Positions 1 to 9,692 of a stretch of DNA of 64,000 nt are shown one piece after another; position 1 is the stretch's first letter; each line of letters opens with the position of its first letter. Below the pieces are notes generated by a model, which saw only the letters and a program-made list of their open reading frames with translations, was not told the origin of the DNA and did no database searches. This DNA comes from JBFMFH01 sp040752275 (lineage in GTDB: Bacteria; Acidobacteriota; Vicinamibacteria; Vicinamibacterales; JAKQTR01). Both the position numbers and the translations under genes were made by a program. Location of the stretch: NCBI GenBank assembly GCA_040752275.1, contig JBFMFH010000111.1:62001-126000 (forward strand). The letters run 5' to 3'.

Positions 1-2519
1 TCCCTGAACGTGCGCAGCGCCACGGCCAGATGATCTTGGCGGAAACCCTGGGGATCCGAATAGAGCCCCACCGTCGGTGTTCCGCAGAGCGGGCCCAGAT
101 ACGAGAACCCGCCGTAGGTGCAGACGAACGCCTGGGCGGCCGTGACGATCTGGGTCTGGACGTCGAGATTGTTCGACGGGGTGAGCAGGTGTTCGACCTG
201 CACAACCCGCTCTGAATGCTCGATCGGCAGGTCGACGTGGTCATCGTACTGGCGGCCGCCATGGAGCAGCACGACGTGCCCCCTCCCGGTCAGCCTCGAC
301 AGAAGACGGCCCGTGAACTCCCGCGAGACCGAACCGGCCGGCAACCCGTCGTTGCTGTACAGCTTCACCGCCACGTACGGCCGAGGAAGCGTGGCTGCGG
401 CCTCACGGCTCGGCACGCTCAACGTCCGTGGCGCCGTGTACCGGCGCACCACGTTCCAGCCCGCCGCGTGGATCCAGAACGGACGGAACGTTCCGTACAT
501 GAGGCTGGGGTGCAGCCAGTCGACTGGTCCCAGTCCAAGCCGCCGCCGGGCGGCGCCGAGCATCTCTTCGTCGAAAACCGAGACGCTGAAGTGCTTCTGG
601 CCATCGGCCTCGGTCACACGCTGCTGGTTGCGGCTGCGGAACTCTTCCACGCTGCACAGGTCGAACACCTCGACATAGCGTCCGCCGATGTCGCCGTACC
701 AACTCGCGGCCCCGCCCCGCGACAACACGACCACGCGTTCGCGGCGAACCTGCGCGTACGACTTGGCCCAGCGCAGGAACGGAATCCAGTACAAGAGCTC
801 GAACCCGACCTCGCTCATCCACGGCCCGACGACCACCGGGCGCCGGCTGCGCCTGACGTCCTCGAGGGTCTCAAGCAGGTGCCGGATCTCGTCCGAGCGG
901 TCGAAGTCCTCCAATCGCAGCGCCCGGCGCCGCGTGGTCGAGGGTTTCAACACCCGGCTGAGACGCGTGATCTCGTCGCGACCGCGACGGCGGCGTCGCT
1001 CGATCGCACGGGTGGAACGCTGGTACCGCTTGCGCACGGCGCGCGCGGCGGACTGGGCGAGATGGGGCGCCCGGCTCCGTACTGATGCCGCATGTCCGTA
1101 GGCCCGCAGCACACGCGCGGTGCCCCGTTGATACCAGGTCTGCTCCACCGGAGCCGGAGACGGCGCGTGCGTGAGGCCCTCGACGGCATCGGCAAAGCGC
1201 GGCGTGGCAGGCTCGCGGAGACCGAACGGCCGGATGAATGCCTCCAGGAATCCGTTGTGGTCGACCCGGCCTCCAGACGCCACCGCAGCCGACAACTGTC
1301 TGAGGTGTTCGTCAATCGAATCCGCCGTTTGCAGCAGGCCACCGCCAACCTCGGTCAGGTATCGAAAGTGAATCGTGCCCTGCTGGCTCTTCCAGAACTC
1401 CTTCTGGAGAATGGCGAGCAGCGGCTTTCCGGCGATGCCGGCTTCGAGAAACGCGCTGGTGTTGAGGCCCACGACCGCGCTCGCGTAGAACAGGGCGTCG
1501 AAGTAGTCCGCGCGGGCGAGATCATCGATCGGATTGGAGCCATGGACGGCAACGTCCAGGCCCGCCGCCTCCTGTCCTCGCCACTCGTCCAATCGGCCGG
1601 GGTGGGGTCTCAGGAGTATCCCGAGTCCCGCGAGCGTCTCGTCGGCGCTCTCGCGCACGGCGCGGATCCAGCGCCGGGTGAACTCCACCTCTGGCGGATC
1701 GCCGCGAAACAGCGACGAACAGACGTACAGCACGAACGGGCGATCCGGCCGCAACCCCATGTCCCGGCAGAAGGCGTCCCGCGGCCGGCTCGGTGTCCTG
1801 TCGAACCACTGGTCGTAGCACTGCGCGCCGGTGACCGCAATCCGCTCCGGCGGCACGCCGTGCATCTCGATGGCCTCACGACGCTGCGTCTCGTTCCAGA
1901 CGGTCATCACGTCAGGCTGGATCCGGATGAGTGCCTTGCTCGACAGATGGTCCCAGCTTCCCACGGCGAGCATCGTCCGACAGCCCGCCGCCCTGGCGCC
2001 TTTCAGCAGGTCGAGTTGCGGCGAACCGAGGTCGATCAAGGGGGTGAGGATCACGGCGTCCGGACGCTCGTCGTGCATCAATCGGACATACGGCGGGTGA
2101 GCGGGAACGCCGTCTTCGAGAACGGCGAAGAGCCACCGCAGCAGCGCGCGGCCAGGACGGAACCTGAAGCCCGCCCGCTCCACGAGCCAGACCGTGCCCG
2201 GCGGCGTTCGTTCCTTCGCCCGGCGGCGCAGCATCGGCGCAACGTCATAGGTGTGTTCCAGGTAGCGCAGGTAGTCCTGGGAGAGCCGGATTCTCGACGC
2301 CAGTTCCACCCAGAGATCGGTCCTGTCGCGGCGCGGAGTCCATCCGATCGTCACACCGGGGAACCTGGCAGCCAGGCGCTCGACCATCGCCAGGCCTCCG
2401 GATGCGTCCTCGCGATCCGCCAGGAGCCGTAGTATGTGGCCCCGGCGCGCCAGCTCGACCAGGGCCGACTCGAAGTTGCGCAGGTAGCCGAAATGCCTCG
2501 CACAGACGAGGATCTTCAT
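1..2519 (-). CDS. Two-domain glycosyltransferase-like protein (SWDL + EVGF domains), C-terminus cut by window edge
   Basis: The gene runs off the left edge; 839 codons are visible with no stop. The start is ATG at 2519 (MKILVCARHFGYLRN). Residues 1 to about 490 form the SWDL domain shared by seven genes here, with the marks VGSWDHLSSK, VTGAQCYDQWF, LLRPHPG and VGLNTSAFLEAG, which suggest a GT-B-like sugar-nucleotide fold. A very basic linker (about 515-545) leads to a second domain from about residue 557, opening GPWMSEVGFELLYWIPF and later carrying FVCTYGGFSYLGPL. The architecture is the same as the next gene at 2535-5159, 15 bp upstream. The role is inferred: a cytoplasmic, membrane-associated sugar transferase of the surface-glycan pathway, possibly bifunctional. 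I cannot name a characterised family for the first domain. Confidence 0.8.
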   Translation of the reverse strand, partial: MKILVCARHFGYLRNFESALVELARRGHILRLLADREDASGGLAMVERLAARFPGVTIGWTPRRDRTDLWVELASRIRLSQDYLRYLEHTYDVAPMLRRRAKERTPPGTVWLVERAGFRFRPGRALLRWLFAVLEDGVPAHPPYVRLMHDERPDAVILTPLIDLGSPQLDLLKGARAAGCRTMLAVGSWDHLSSKALIRIQPDVMTVWNETQRREAIEMHGVPPERIAVTGAQCYDQWFDRTPSRPRDAFCRDMGLRPDRPFVLYVCSSLFRGDPPEVEFTRRWIRAVRESADETLAGLGILLRPHPGRLDEWRGQEAAGLDVAVHGSNPIDDLARADYFDALFYASAVVGLNTSAFLEAGIAGKPLLAILQKEFWKSQQGTIHFRYLTEVGGGLLQTADSIDEHLRQLSAAVASGGRVDHNGFLEAFIRPFGLREPATPRFADAVEGLTHAPSPAPVEQTWYQRGTARVLRAYGHAASVRSRAPHLAQSAARAVRKRYQRSTRAIERRRRRGRDEITRLSRVLKPSTTRRRALRLEDFDRSDEIRHLLETLEDVRRSRRPVVVGPWMSEVGFELLYWIPFLRWAKSYAQVRRERVVVLSRGGAASWYGDIGGRYVEVFDLCSVEEFRSRNQQRVTEADGQKHFSVSVFDEEMLGAARRRLGLGPVDWLHPSLMYGTFRPFWIHAAGWNVVRRYTAPRTLSVPSREAAATLPRPYVAVKLYSNDGLPAGSVSREFTGRLLSRLTGRGHVVLLHGGRQYDDHVDLPIEHSERVVQVEHLLTPSNNLDVQTQIVTAAQAFVCTYGGFSYLGPLCGTPTVGLYSDPQGFRQDHLAVALRTFR

Positions 2520-2534
2520 ACCGGCCACACCGTG

Positions 2535-5159
2535 TCAGGGTAGGTTCGCGAGCGCATCCGCCATGCCGAGACCGAGACGCAGCACCGCGACGTCCCGCAC
2601 GTCGAGCGGCAGGAACGAGGCGGCGTTCAGGTCCGTGAAGACGCGCTTGGCGATCTCGAGGTGATCGATGCGGAAGCCCGAGCCGTCCGAGAAGAACGCC
2701 AGCGTGTTCACGCCGAGGAGCGGGGCCAGGTACGAGAATCCCCCGTAGGTGCCGACGAACGCCCTGGCGTGGGCGATGATCCTCGTCTGCACGTCCAGGT
2801 TGTTGCGGGCGGTCATCAGGTGGTCCACGCCGTGCATGCGCCGCAGCAGCCCGGGCTGGAAGTCGTCGTGGTCGTCGAAGCGCACGCCGGTGTTCAGCAG
2901 GACGATCTCGTGGCGTTCGGCGAGCTGTGCCAGGCAGGAGGCGACGAACGCACGGTTCCCGGCGGTGTCGGGGAAGCTGTTGTTCGTGTAGAACTTCACG
3001 GCCACGTAGTCGCTGGGCAGAGCGCCCGCGAGGTCGCCCAGCTCCGGCCGCTCGATTCGGCGGTGGACGGTGAATCCCTGAACCAGACCGACGGATGCCT
3101 GCAGCCGCCAGAAGATCCTGAACAGCCTGTACATCAACGACGGGTGCAGCCACTCGGCCTCGCCCGTTTGCGCCGCGTGCTGGGTGCGCTCGAGGATCTC
3201 CCGGTCGAAGTCGGCAATCTCCACGTGCTTCTGGAGACCGCCCTGCTGGAGGATCCGCTGTTCGTTGCGCGCCTTGAACTCGTCGGGGCTGTAGAAGTCG
3301 AAGGCGTCGTGGTAGCGGGACGTCATGTGCCGGTACCACGGCGAGCACCCACCCCGGGACACCACGATGAGACGGTCGTTCCGGAAGTTGCCGTAGCTCT
3401 TCGCCCAGTTGAGGAAGGGAATCCAATACAGGAGCTCGAACCCCGTTTCGCTCAGCCACGGGCCGATCAGAATGGGCCTCCCGCCGCGGGCCATGCGCGT
3501 CAGCGCTTCCTTCGTGTCTTCCACTTCTTCGACGGAATCGAAGAGGTTCTGTGCGCGGTTCCTGATGCGCTCCGATTTCGGCAGGACGACCTCGGGTTGT
3601 TCCGTCCGGACACGCTTGAGGATGAGCGCTTTCAGGAACTGGCGCAGGCCCCGCTTGCTGCCCTGGATCGCGCGCTTGATGGACCGCCGGCTCTTCTTGC
3701 GGAAGAGCTGCCACTGGGATCGCAGGAACCGGAACCAGATGAGGGGGTAGAGCAGCGGCCGGACCAGGAAGGACCACAGCGGCGCTCCCAGCGGCGGAGT
3801 GCTGCCAAGCCGCCCCAGTTCCTCTACGGCATCCACGAGAATCGCCGTGGCCGGCACGTCGATGCCGCGGGGCCGCACGAAGGCGCGGACGAAGTCGGTC
3901 GCGTCTGGCTTCGCTCCCGCCAGCACTGCCGTCAGTTGGGCGAAGTGGTCGTCGAAGCCGTGGGCCACCTGGAGGACGCCGCCTCCGACTCGCGCCAGGT
4001 AGGGCCAGTGGAGTGTGCCCTCCTGGTTGCGCGAGTAGCTCCGATGGACCAATGAAAGCACCGGCCTGCCCACGACACCGCCCTCGATGAGCGCGGTGGT
4101 GTTCAGGCCCACGATGACATCGCTGTGGTAGAGCGCGTCGAAATACGCCGCCTTCGACGCGTCGTCGATGGGGTAGCCACCGCGGATGGCCACCCGGCCG
4201 TAGTCGGACAGGTCGACGGCGCGCCACTCGTCCTGGCGCTGCGGATGGGGTCTCACGAGGAGATTGACGTCGCGGATCGCGGGATCGGTGCTCTTCCGGA
4301 CACGCGTCATCCATTCCTCGACCAGATCGGATTCCGGGGGGCTGCCCCGGAAGAGCGACGAGCAGACCCAGAGCACGATGGGCTTCTCAGGGGCGAACCG
4401 CAACGACGCGCAGAAGTCCGCTCGCGCAGTCGAAGGCTGGCGGCCGAACCACTGATCGAAGCACTGGGCACCGGTCACGGTCACACGCTCGGCAGAGACC
4501 CCATGCAGATCGACCGCTTCTGCCTTCTGCGTGTCGTTCCACACGAAGATCCTGTCCGGCCACACCCGAATGAGCGACTTGCTCGACAGGTGGTCCCAGC
4601 TCCCGACGCACAGGGCCGTCCGGACCCCCGCGGCCTGGGCCGCGCGCAGGTGGTCGAGCTGCGGAGAGCCCAGCTCGACCAGGGGCGTGAGCAGGACGAG
4701 ATCCGGCCGTCGATCGTCGAGGTAGTCGCGCAGGGCGGGACTGAGCGGCACGGCGCGATCGAGCAGGTCGAGGGTGCCCTGCAGGATCATCCGGACAAGT
4801 CCCAGCCGGTAGCCCGTCAGCTTGAGTGCGGCAAGCACCGTCGTGGGAATCCGTTCCTCGGCCCGCAGCCGCAGCTGCGGCGCCACGTCGTACCGGGGAT
4901 CCTGGTACCTGAGAAAGTCCTGGGCCAGGCGGATTCTCGTCGCGAGCCAGAACCAGGTGTCACCCTCCCGATCGGGGGACCAGCCCATGGTTATGGCGGG
5001 ATGCTGGCGCGTCCAGGCTTCCACCATCTCGCGGCCGCCTAGGGTCTCTTCACGGTCCGCGGCGAGGTGGACGTCGTGGCCGCGGCGGGCCAGCTCGAGG
5101 ATCGCCTCTTCGTAGTTGCGAAGGTACCCGTAGTGGCGAGCGAGAAACAGTATCTTCAT
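2535..5159 (-). CDS. Two-domain glycosyltransferase-like protein (SWDL + EVGF domains), complete
   Basis: The protein has 874 residues. The start ATG at 5159 (MKILFLARHYGYLRN) matches the N-termini of all its paralogues; an upstream in-frame start would add 18 unrelated residues. The SWDL domain spans 1 to about 490: VGSWDHLSSK, VTGAQCFDQWF, LLVRPHP and VGLNTTALIEGG. A strongly basic linker (about 505-540, RKKSRRSIKR) joins it to the EVGF domain, 561-874: GPWLSETGFELLYW, VVSRGG, then AFVGTYGGFSYLAPLLG, which resembles the sugar-binding end of GT-B enzymes. It is the complete reference copy of this fusion. The likely job is addition of one or two sugars in surface-glycan assembly. Substrate and linkage are unknown. 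A gap of 50 bp separates it from the upstream gene. Confidence 0.85.
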   Translation of the reverse strand: MKILFLARHYGYLRNYEEAILELARRGHDVHLAADREETLGGREMVEAWTRQHPAITMGWSPDREGDTWFWLATRIRLAQDFLRYQDPRYDVAPQLRLRAEERIPTTVLAALKLTGYRLGLVRMILQGTLDLLDRAVPLSPALRDYLDDRRPDLVLLTPLVELGSPQLDHLRAAQAAGVRTALCVGSWDHLSSKSLIRVWPDRIFVWNDTQKAEAVDLHGVSAERVTVTGAQCFDQWFGRQPSTARADFCASLRFAPEKPIVLWVCSSLFRGSPPESDLVEEWMTRVRKSTDPAIRDVNLLVRPHPQRQDEWRAVDLSDYGRVAIRGGYPIDDASKAAYFDALYHSDVIVGLNTTALIEGGVVGRPVLSLVHRSYSRNQEGTLHWPYLARVGGGVLQVAHGFDDHFAQLTAVLAGAKPDATDFVRAFVRPRGIDVPATAILVDAVEELGRLGSTPPLGAPLWSFLVRPLLYPLIWFRFLRSQWQLFRKKSRRSIKRAIQGSKRGLRQFLKALILKRVRTEQPEVVLPKSERIRNRAQNLFDSVEEVEDTKEALTRMARGGRPILIGPWLSETGFELLYWIPFLNWAKSYGNFRNDRLIVVSRGGCSPWYRHMTSRYHDAFDFYSPDEFKARNEQRILQQGGLQKHVEIADFDREILERTQHAAQTGEAEWLHPSLMYRLFRIFWRLQASVGLVQGFTVHRRIERPELGDLAGALPSDYVAVKFYTNNSFPDTAGNRAFVASCLAQLAERHEIVLLNTGVRFDDHDDFQPGLLRRMHGVDHLMTARNNLDVQTRIIAHARAFVGTYGGFSYLAPLLGVNTLAFFSDGSGFRIDHLEIAKRVFTDLNAASFLPLDVRDVAVLRLGLGMADALANLP

Positions 5160-5209
5160 CGACCGTGCCTGCTCACTCTGGCGGGGCTGCCCTGGCGGCG
5201 CGCCGTCCA

Positions 5210-6985
5210 TCACGACCGCCCGCGAAGGATCGCCTGGAGGCGGTCACTCAAACGGCCGTACAGGTACGCGATCCGCTGGTGGCGCCGTTCCCGTTGTCGC
5301 GCGCGTTTGTGGGCGATCCGCGCCTGCTTTCGTTCCTGCTTGGCCGCCACCTGCTGCTGCCGCGTGCGCTGAAGATCGACGAGCCGAGCCGCGCGCGCGC
5401 GGTCGCGTGCCGCCGTCCGCTCCGCGTGGTCGCGAAGCCGTTCTGCCTTCTTCTGGCGGTCAGCCAGTCGTCCGTGGCGCAGGCGGGCGCGTACCGCACG
5501 TTCCTCCGCCGCCTGGCGCCGGTCGAGCAAGGCCGATCGCAACAGTCCTGACGTGCCGGAGCGCACGACCCAGCCCGCCACCGCCGTGTGCCACCTGGCC
5601 GCTCGAGATTCCACGATCCTGCCGTTTTGAAGCGCCAGAGACTCGACCGCGTCGACGAAGCCCGGCGTGGCCGGGCAGTCGAGGCCTGATGGCCGCACGA
5701 ACGCCCGCAAGAAGCGCTCCCGCCGTTCCCGGCCCGTGTCGCCGCGCGCGAGCAGCTCCTCGAGCTGCCGAACGTGGGTGGCCCAGTCGGGCGCCGCCAC
5801 CAGCAGGCCGTCTTCCACCTCCAGCAGGTAGCGAAAGTGCCGCATCCCCATCTGGTGCGTTCGAAGCTCCGGTGGCGTCACGGTGAACACGGGCTTGCCG
5901 GCGATCGCCGCTTCGAGAAAGGCACTGGTCACGATGCCGACGACGGCCGCGGCATGTGTCAGCGCGTTGAAGTAGTCGTCCTTGGCCGACTGGTCGACGG
6001 GAATGCGACCGGTGACGCGGACAATCCCGTCACCGCTCCAGTCGATCGCCTCCCACTCGGCGCGCCGTTCTGGGTGAGGCCGGACCAGCACCGACGCGGC
6101 CCGCAGCGCCTGGCAGTGTGAGCGACGCAGCGCGCCGATCCAGTCCTTCACGACGCGCAGTTCGCCAGGATCAGGCGTCATTGCCGAGCAGACGTACAGC
6201 AGGATCGCTTCGCCGGGAGGGATCGCCAGGTCGGCGCAGAACTGCTCTCTGGCGCGGGTGGGCTGGCGATTGAACCACTGGTCGTAGACCTGGGCGCCGG
6301 TCACGACGATCCTGTCCGGGGGCAGCCCGTGCAGCTCGACCGCTTCGCGCCGCTGAGTCTCGTTCCACACGAAGACGCGATCCGGCGTTTCGCGGATCAG
6401 CGTCTTGCTGGACAGGTGATCCCAGCTGTACACGCAGACGCCCGTCGGAATGCCAAGGCGGCGCGCGCACCGCAGGTGATCCAATTGGGGTGCGCGGGGG
6501 TTCGTCACCGAGGCGAGCAGCAGCGCGTCCGGCCGCTCGCGCGAAAGCCAGGCCTCCATCGCACGACTCACCGGCATCGCGTCGACGACCAAGCCAAGCG
6601 CGCGGGCCAAGAGCGCGCGAGACGGGCGGCTCCTCGCTCCGGGCAGGGCGAGCAGTCGCGCAAGACCGCGCGGCGCGCGTTCCTCGGCGCGTTCGCGGAG
6701 CTTCGGGTAGTCGGCATACAGGGGATCGAGGAACCGGAGGTAGTCGAGGCCCTGGCGGAGCTTTCGGGCCACCGGAAACCAGTCTTCGCCGCCATACGAG
6801 GGCGCGTATTCGAAGCGCACCTGGAGGTGCCGAGCCTGAAGGTCGCGGGCCAGACGCTCTCCGCCCAGGTCTTCCGGTTCGTCGACGAGCAGCGCGATGT
6901 CGTGGCCTCGGTCGGCGAGCGCCGCCACGGCGGATTCGAAGTTCCGAAAGTACGCGGCGTGCAAGGCGCTCACGACGATCTTCAC
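5210..6985 (-). CDS. SWDL-family glycosyltransferase-like protein with a long basic tail
   Basis: This 591-residue protein starts with GTG at 6985, overlapping the upstream stop by 4 bp (GTGA). It is a single SWDL domain: MKIVVSALHAAYFRN at the N-terminus, VYSWDHLSSK, VTGAQVYDQWF, VLVRPHPERR and VGIVTSAFLEAA, where the usual Asn of the NTSA motif is Val. From about residue 470 it becomes an extremely Arg/Lys/Gln-rich, probably helical tail (about 120 residues, for example KQERKQARIAHKRARQRER). Such a tail could bind the anionic membrane face or a partner. The call as a sugar transferase rests on the GT-B-like motifs and the locus; the reaction is not known. Confidence 0.8.
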   Translation of the reverse strand: MKIVVSALHAAYFRNFESAVAALADRGHDIALLVDEPEDLGGERLARDLQARHLQVRFEYAPSYGGEDWFPVARKLRQGLDYLRFLDPLYADYPKLRERAEERAPRGLARLLALPGARSRPSRALLARALGLVVDAMPVSRAMEAWLSRERPDALLLASVTNPRAPQLDHLRCARRLGIPTGVCVYSWDHLSSKTLIRETPDRVFVWNETQRREAVELHGLPPDRIVVTGAQVYDQWFNRQPTRAREQFCADLAIPPGEAILLYVCSAMTPDPGELRVVKDWIGALRRSHCQALRAASVLVRPHPERRAEWEAIDWSGDGIVRVTGRIPVDQSAKDDYFNALTHAAAVVGIVTSAFLEAAIAGKPVFTVTPPELRTHQMGMRHFRYLLEVEDGLLVAAPDWATHVRQLEELLARGDTGRERRERFLRAFVRPSGLDCPATPGFVDAVESLALQNGRIVESRAARWHTAVAGWVVRSGTSGLLRSALLDRRQAAEERAVRARLRHGRLADRQKKAERLRDHAERTAARDRARAARLVDLQRTRQQQVAAKQERKQARIAHKRARQRERRHQRIAYLYGRLSDRLQAILRGRS

Positions 6986-8751
6986 GACGGCCCGCCGCGA
7001 GAAGCCGGTTCGATCGGTTGCCTGGCGCCGACGACCCGGCGGAGGCGCGCGGTGATGGCGGCCCGAAGTCGTTGGTGCCGGGCTGTCGCGAGGCGGCGCC
7101 GCTTCTCACGACGCCTGGCCGCGCGCTCCCGCCGGCGCTCTGCCTTCAGGCGCCGTTCGCCGATGAACCGGGACGGCAGTGATACGGCTTTTCTCCACCG
7201 CCTTCCCACGAGGCGGCGGATCTCCTGACGGCGATTCTCCGCCAGCTCGGCCTGACGCCTGGCGTGTTCGTCCTGTTCCCGCGGCCCCCGTAGAAGGGAC
7301 GTCACGGGCCATCGCCCGGAGGACGCCATGAGGACGCGGGCGGTCAGAACGGCCAGGCGAGCGGGTGGGCTGTCTGCCGCTTCGGCGTGTGCGCACGCTA
7401 CCCGTTCGACGACGTCGACGAAGCGCGAGGTGCCGGAAACATCGAGACCGAGCGGCCGCACGAAGTGAGACACGAACGCCCGGCTCCTTGCCACGGCATT
7501 CTCCCGGCTCGCCAGGACGGCTGCGAGCTGGCCGACATGTTCCTCAAGGCTGTGGGATGCGTGCAGCAGACCGTGTGTCGCGTCCAGCAGGTATCGGAAG
7601 TGCAGCGTCCCTTCCTGGCTTTCCTGGAACTCGGGCAGGAGGATCGTGAGCACCGGGCGCTCCAGGATCGCCGCTTCGATCATCGCGCTGGTGTTGAGGC
7701 CAACGACCGCGTTCGCCCAATAGAGCGAGTCGAAGTAGTCGTCACGCGCCTCGGCCGTCACCGGATTACTCCCCCACAGCCTGACGGCCGGGATCTCATC
7801 CACGCCAGCACCATCCCACTCGCCGAGGCGTGATGGGTGCGGCCGCACGAGGATCGGCATGTCACGCAGATCGGCTGAGGGATTCGATCGAACGGCGTTG
7901 ATCCAGCGGCGCACGAACGCGGCCTCCGACGGGCTCCCACGAAACAGCGCGGAGCACACGTAGAGGACGAATGGCCGATCGGCGGGCAGGCCCATGTCGG
8001 TGCAGAACGCTTGGCGGGTCCTCGTCGGCTGGCGCCCGAACCACCGGTCGAAGCACTGGGCGCCGGTGACCAGGACGCGGTCGGGAGGCACGTTGTGCAG
8101 GTCGATCGCTTCCCGCTTCTGTGTGTCATTCCAGACGGTCACCGCGTCCGGCATGTCCCGCAGAAGAGACTTGCTCGACAGGTTATCCCAGCTCCACACG
8201 GCAAACAGGGTTCTCAATCCCATCCGCCGGGCGGCCGACAGGTACTCGACTTCCGGTGAGCCCAGGCCGATCAGCGGCGTGAACAGCACGATGTCCGGCG
8301 CGTGCCCGTCGAGAAAGGAGCGGATGCCGGTCTCAATCGGCAATGCCCGTTCGACTGCGCGCAACCCCGCGGCAAGCACGCGGCGAGCGGCCTGCCGGCT
8401 CGCGCCCGGGACCCGAAGGAGCCACAGCAGGCCCCTGGGAGCGCGTTCCCATGCCCTCGCACGGAGGCGAGGGGCGCCGGCATAGGTCTCATCGAGGTAG
8501 CGGAGGTAGTCGAGCCCGAGGCGGAACCGTTCCTGCGCCGTTCTGAATCGGTGCAGTTCGACGGACGGCGTCCAGCCGTAGGTGACCGAATCGCGACGCT
8601 CAGCGAGCCGCCTGACCAGCTCTTCTCCTCCCTGAGCCTCCCGCTGAATCGCGGCCAGGTGAACCGCGTGGCCTCGATCGGCAAGCGCGGCGATCGCCGA
8701 GTCGAAGTTCCTGAGGCAGCCGAAGTGGTGCGTGATAAACAGGACCTTCAT
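6982..8751 (-). CDS. SWDL-family glycosyltransferase-like protein
   Basis: This 589-residue protein starts with ATG at 8751, overlapping the deacetylase stop upstream by 4 bp (ATGA). The SWDL marks are MKVLFITHHFGCLRN, VWSWDNLSSK, VTGAQCFDRWFG, ILVRPHPSR and VGLNTSAMIEAA. The conserved end of the domain, FVRPLGLDVSGTSRFVD, is followed by a basic helical tail (about 485-570: RRLKAERRRERAARRREKRRR). It forms a tight cassette with the next SWDL gene (4-bp overlap) and with the deacetylase and formyltransferase upstream. It probably transfers one residue of the repeat unit; donor and acceptor cannot be read from sequence. Confidence 0.82.
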   Translation of the reverse strand: MKVLFITHHFGCLRNFDSAIAALADRGHAVHLAAIQREAQGGEELVRRLAERRDSVTYGWTPSVELHRFRTAQERFRLGLDYLRYLDETYAGAPRLRARAWERAPRGLLWLLRVPGASRQAARRVLAAGLRAVERALPIETGIRSFLDGHAPDIVLFTPLIGLGSPEVEYLSAARRMGLRTLFAVWSWDNLSSKSLLRDMPDAVTVWNDTQKREAIDLHNVPPDRVLVTGAQCFDRWFGRQPTRTRQAFCTDMGLPADRPFVLYVCSALFRGSPSEAAFVRRWINAVRSNPSADLRDMPILVRPHPSRLGEWDGAGVDEIPAVRLWGSNPVTAEARDDYFDSLYWANAVVGLNTSAMIEAAILERPVLTILLPEFQESQEGTLHFRYLLDATHGLLHASHSLEEHVGQLAAVLASRENAVARSRAFVSHFVRPLGLDVSGTSRFVDVVERVACAHAEAADSPPARLAVLTARVLMASSGRWPVTSLLRGPREQDEHARRQAELAENRRQEIRRLVGRRWRKAVSLPSRFIGERRLKAERRRERAARRREKRRRLATARHQRLRAAITARLRRVVGARQPIEPASRGGPS

Positions 8752-9692
8752 GACCGGGGCAGGTCCTCGACGAAGGGCGGGAGGTCCCGGGTGTCGAATC
8801 GCGGTATCAGGAAGCGCTCGTCCTCACCCGTATTCGCGAGACGCCGCGTCGTCGTGAAGCCCAGGCTATAGCCGGACTCGGCGAGCACACGGAGCGTGTG
8901 TCCGTCGTAGGTGTGGGGATGGCCGTACGGAAAGCAGAACGGTACGGAGGCCTGGCCCGACAGGGCCCGTACCCGCGCGACGCCATCGCACAACTCCAGG
9001 CGCTGCTCCTCCGGCGTCAGACGGGAGAGGACCCGGTGATGTTCGGTGTGGAAGCCGAACACCATCCCCGCTGCAGCCATCTGGGCAATGCGGTCGCCGG
9101 ACAGGTAGAACATCGAGGCGAAGTCGTGCTGGTCGCCAAACTCGCGCGCGAACAGCTCATCGAGGATGCGATCGGTGGTTTCGAAAGGCAGCTCGTAGTT
9201 CAGGAGGTGTTTCACCTCCAGATTCGAGGTCTGGTCGTACCGATACACCTCCTGCCGCCACCGGACCCCTATGCCGGCCGCGACGGCGTGCCTCGGCATT
9301 GATTCGCGGACAGCCTCGCTGAACACCTCGGAGCCGAGACGGTCGAGCAGCAGGTGCGTCTTGTGGACGTTGGCGACTCTCCGCCGCTCGGCGTGAGCCT
9401 CGCCAACCAGAAAGAACACGCCGGTCCAGCCGCGCGACTCAAGTACCGGAAACACCGTCTCGAAATGATCCGCAAACCCATCGTCAAACGTCAGGAGCGC
9501 GGCACCGTCGAGGCGGCGTCTGGCGGCCAAGGCGCGCTCCAATTCGTCACAGGCGACGATTCCGCGCTCCGCGGCAATGCGATCGAGCTGACGCCCGAAG
9601 TCGTCCGGCGAGAGTGCGTTGAGCCCGGAGGATGGCCCATTCGTGTCCCGAATGTAGTGGTACATCGCGACGAGACAGCCGGTTGGTGTCAT
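8748..9692 (-). CDS. Polysaccharide deacetylase (NodB homology domain)
   Basis: This 314-residue protein belongs to carbohydrate esterase family 4, metal-dependent N- or O-deacetylases. The catalytic and metal Asp pair is seen in LTFDDG (D70, D71), the metal-binding HxxxH in FHTEHHR near residue 215, and the third motif as FPYG. There is no signal peptide: the N-terminus is MTPTGCLVAMYHYIRD, so it probably acts in the cytoplasm on a lipid-linked or sugar-nucleotide intermediate. It overlaps both neighbours by 4 bp and lies directly downstream of a formyltransferase. Together they could convert an N-acetyl to an N-formyl sugar, which is inference. Family call sure; substrate unknown. Confidence 0.9.
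   Translation of the reverse strand: MTPTGCLVAMYHYIRDTNGPSSGLNALSPDDFGRQLDRIAAERGIVACDELERALAARRRLDGAALLTFDDGFADHFETVFPVLESRGWTGVFFLVGEAHAERRRVANVHKTHLLLDRLGSEVFSEAVRESMPRHAVAAGIGVRWRQEVYRYDQTSNLEVKHLLNYELPFETTDRILDELFAREFGDQHDFASMFYLSGDRIAQMAAAGMVFGFHTEHHRVLSRLTPEEQRLELCDGVARVRALSGQASVPFCFPYGHPHTYDGHTLRVLAESGYSLGFTTTRRLANTGEDERFLIPRFDTRDLPPFVEDLPRS

Noticed and set aside
2245..4314. Long minus-strand open frame (689 codons)
   Set aside because: It overlaps the 874-residue SWDL/EVGF gene in another frame, is Arg/Pro/Ala-rich and shows no family motif; a high-GC shadow.
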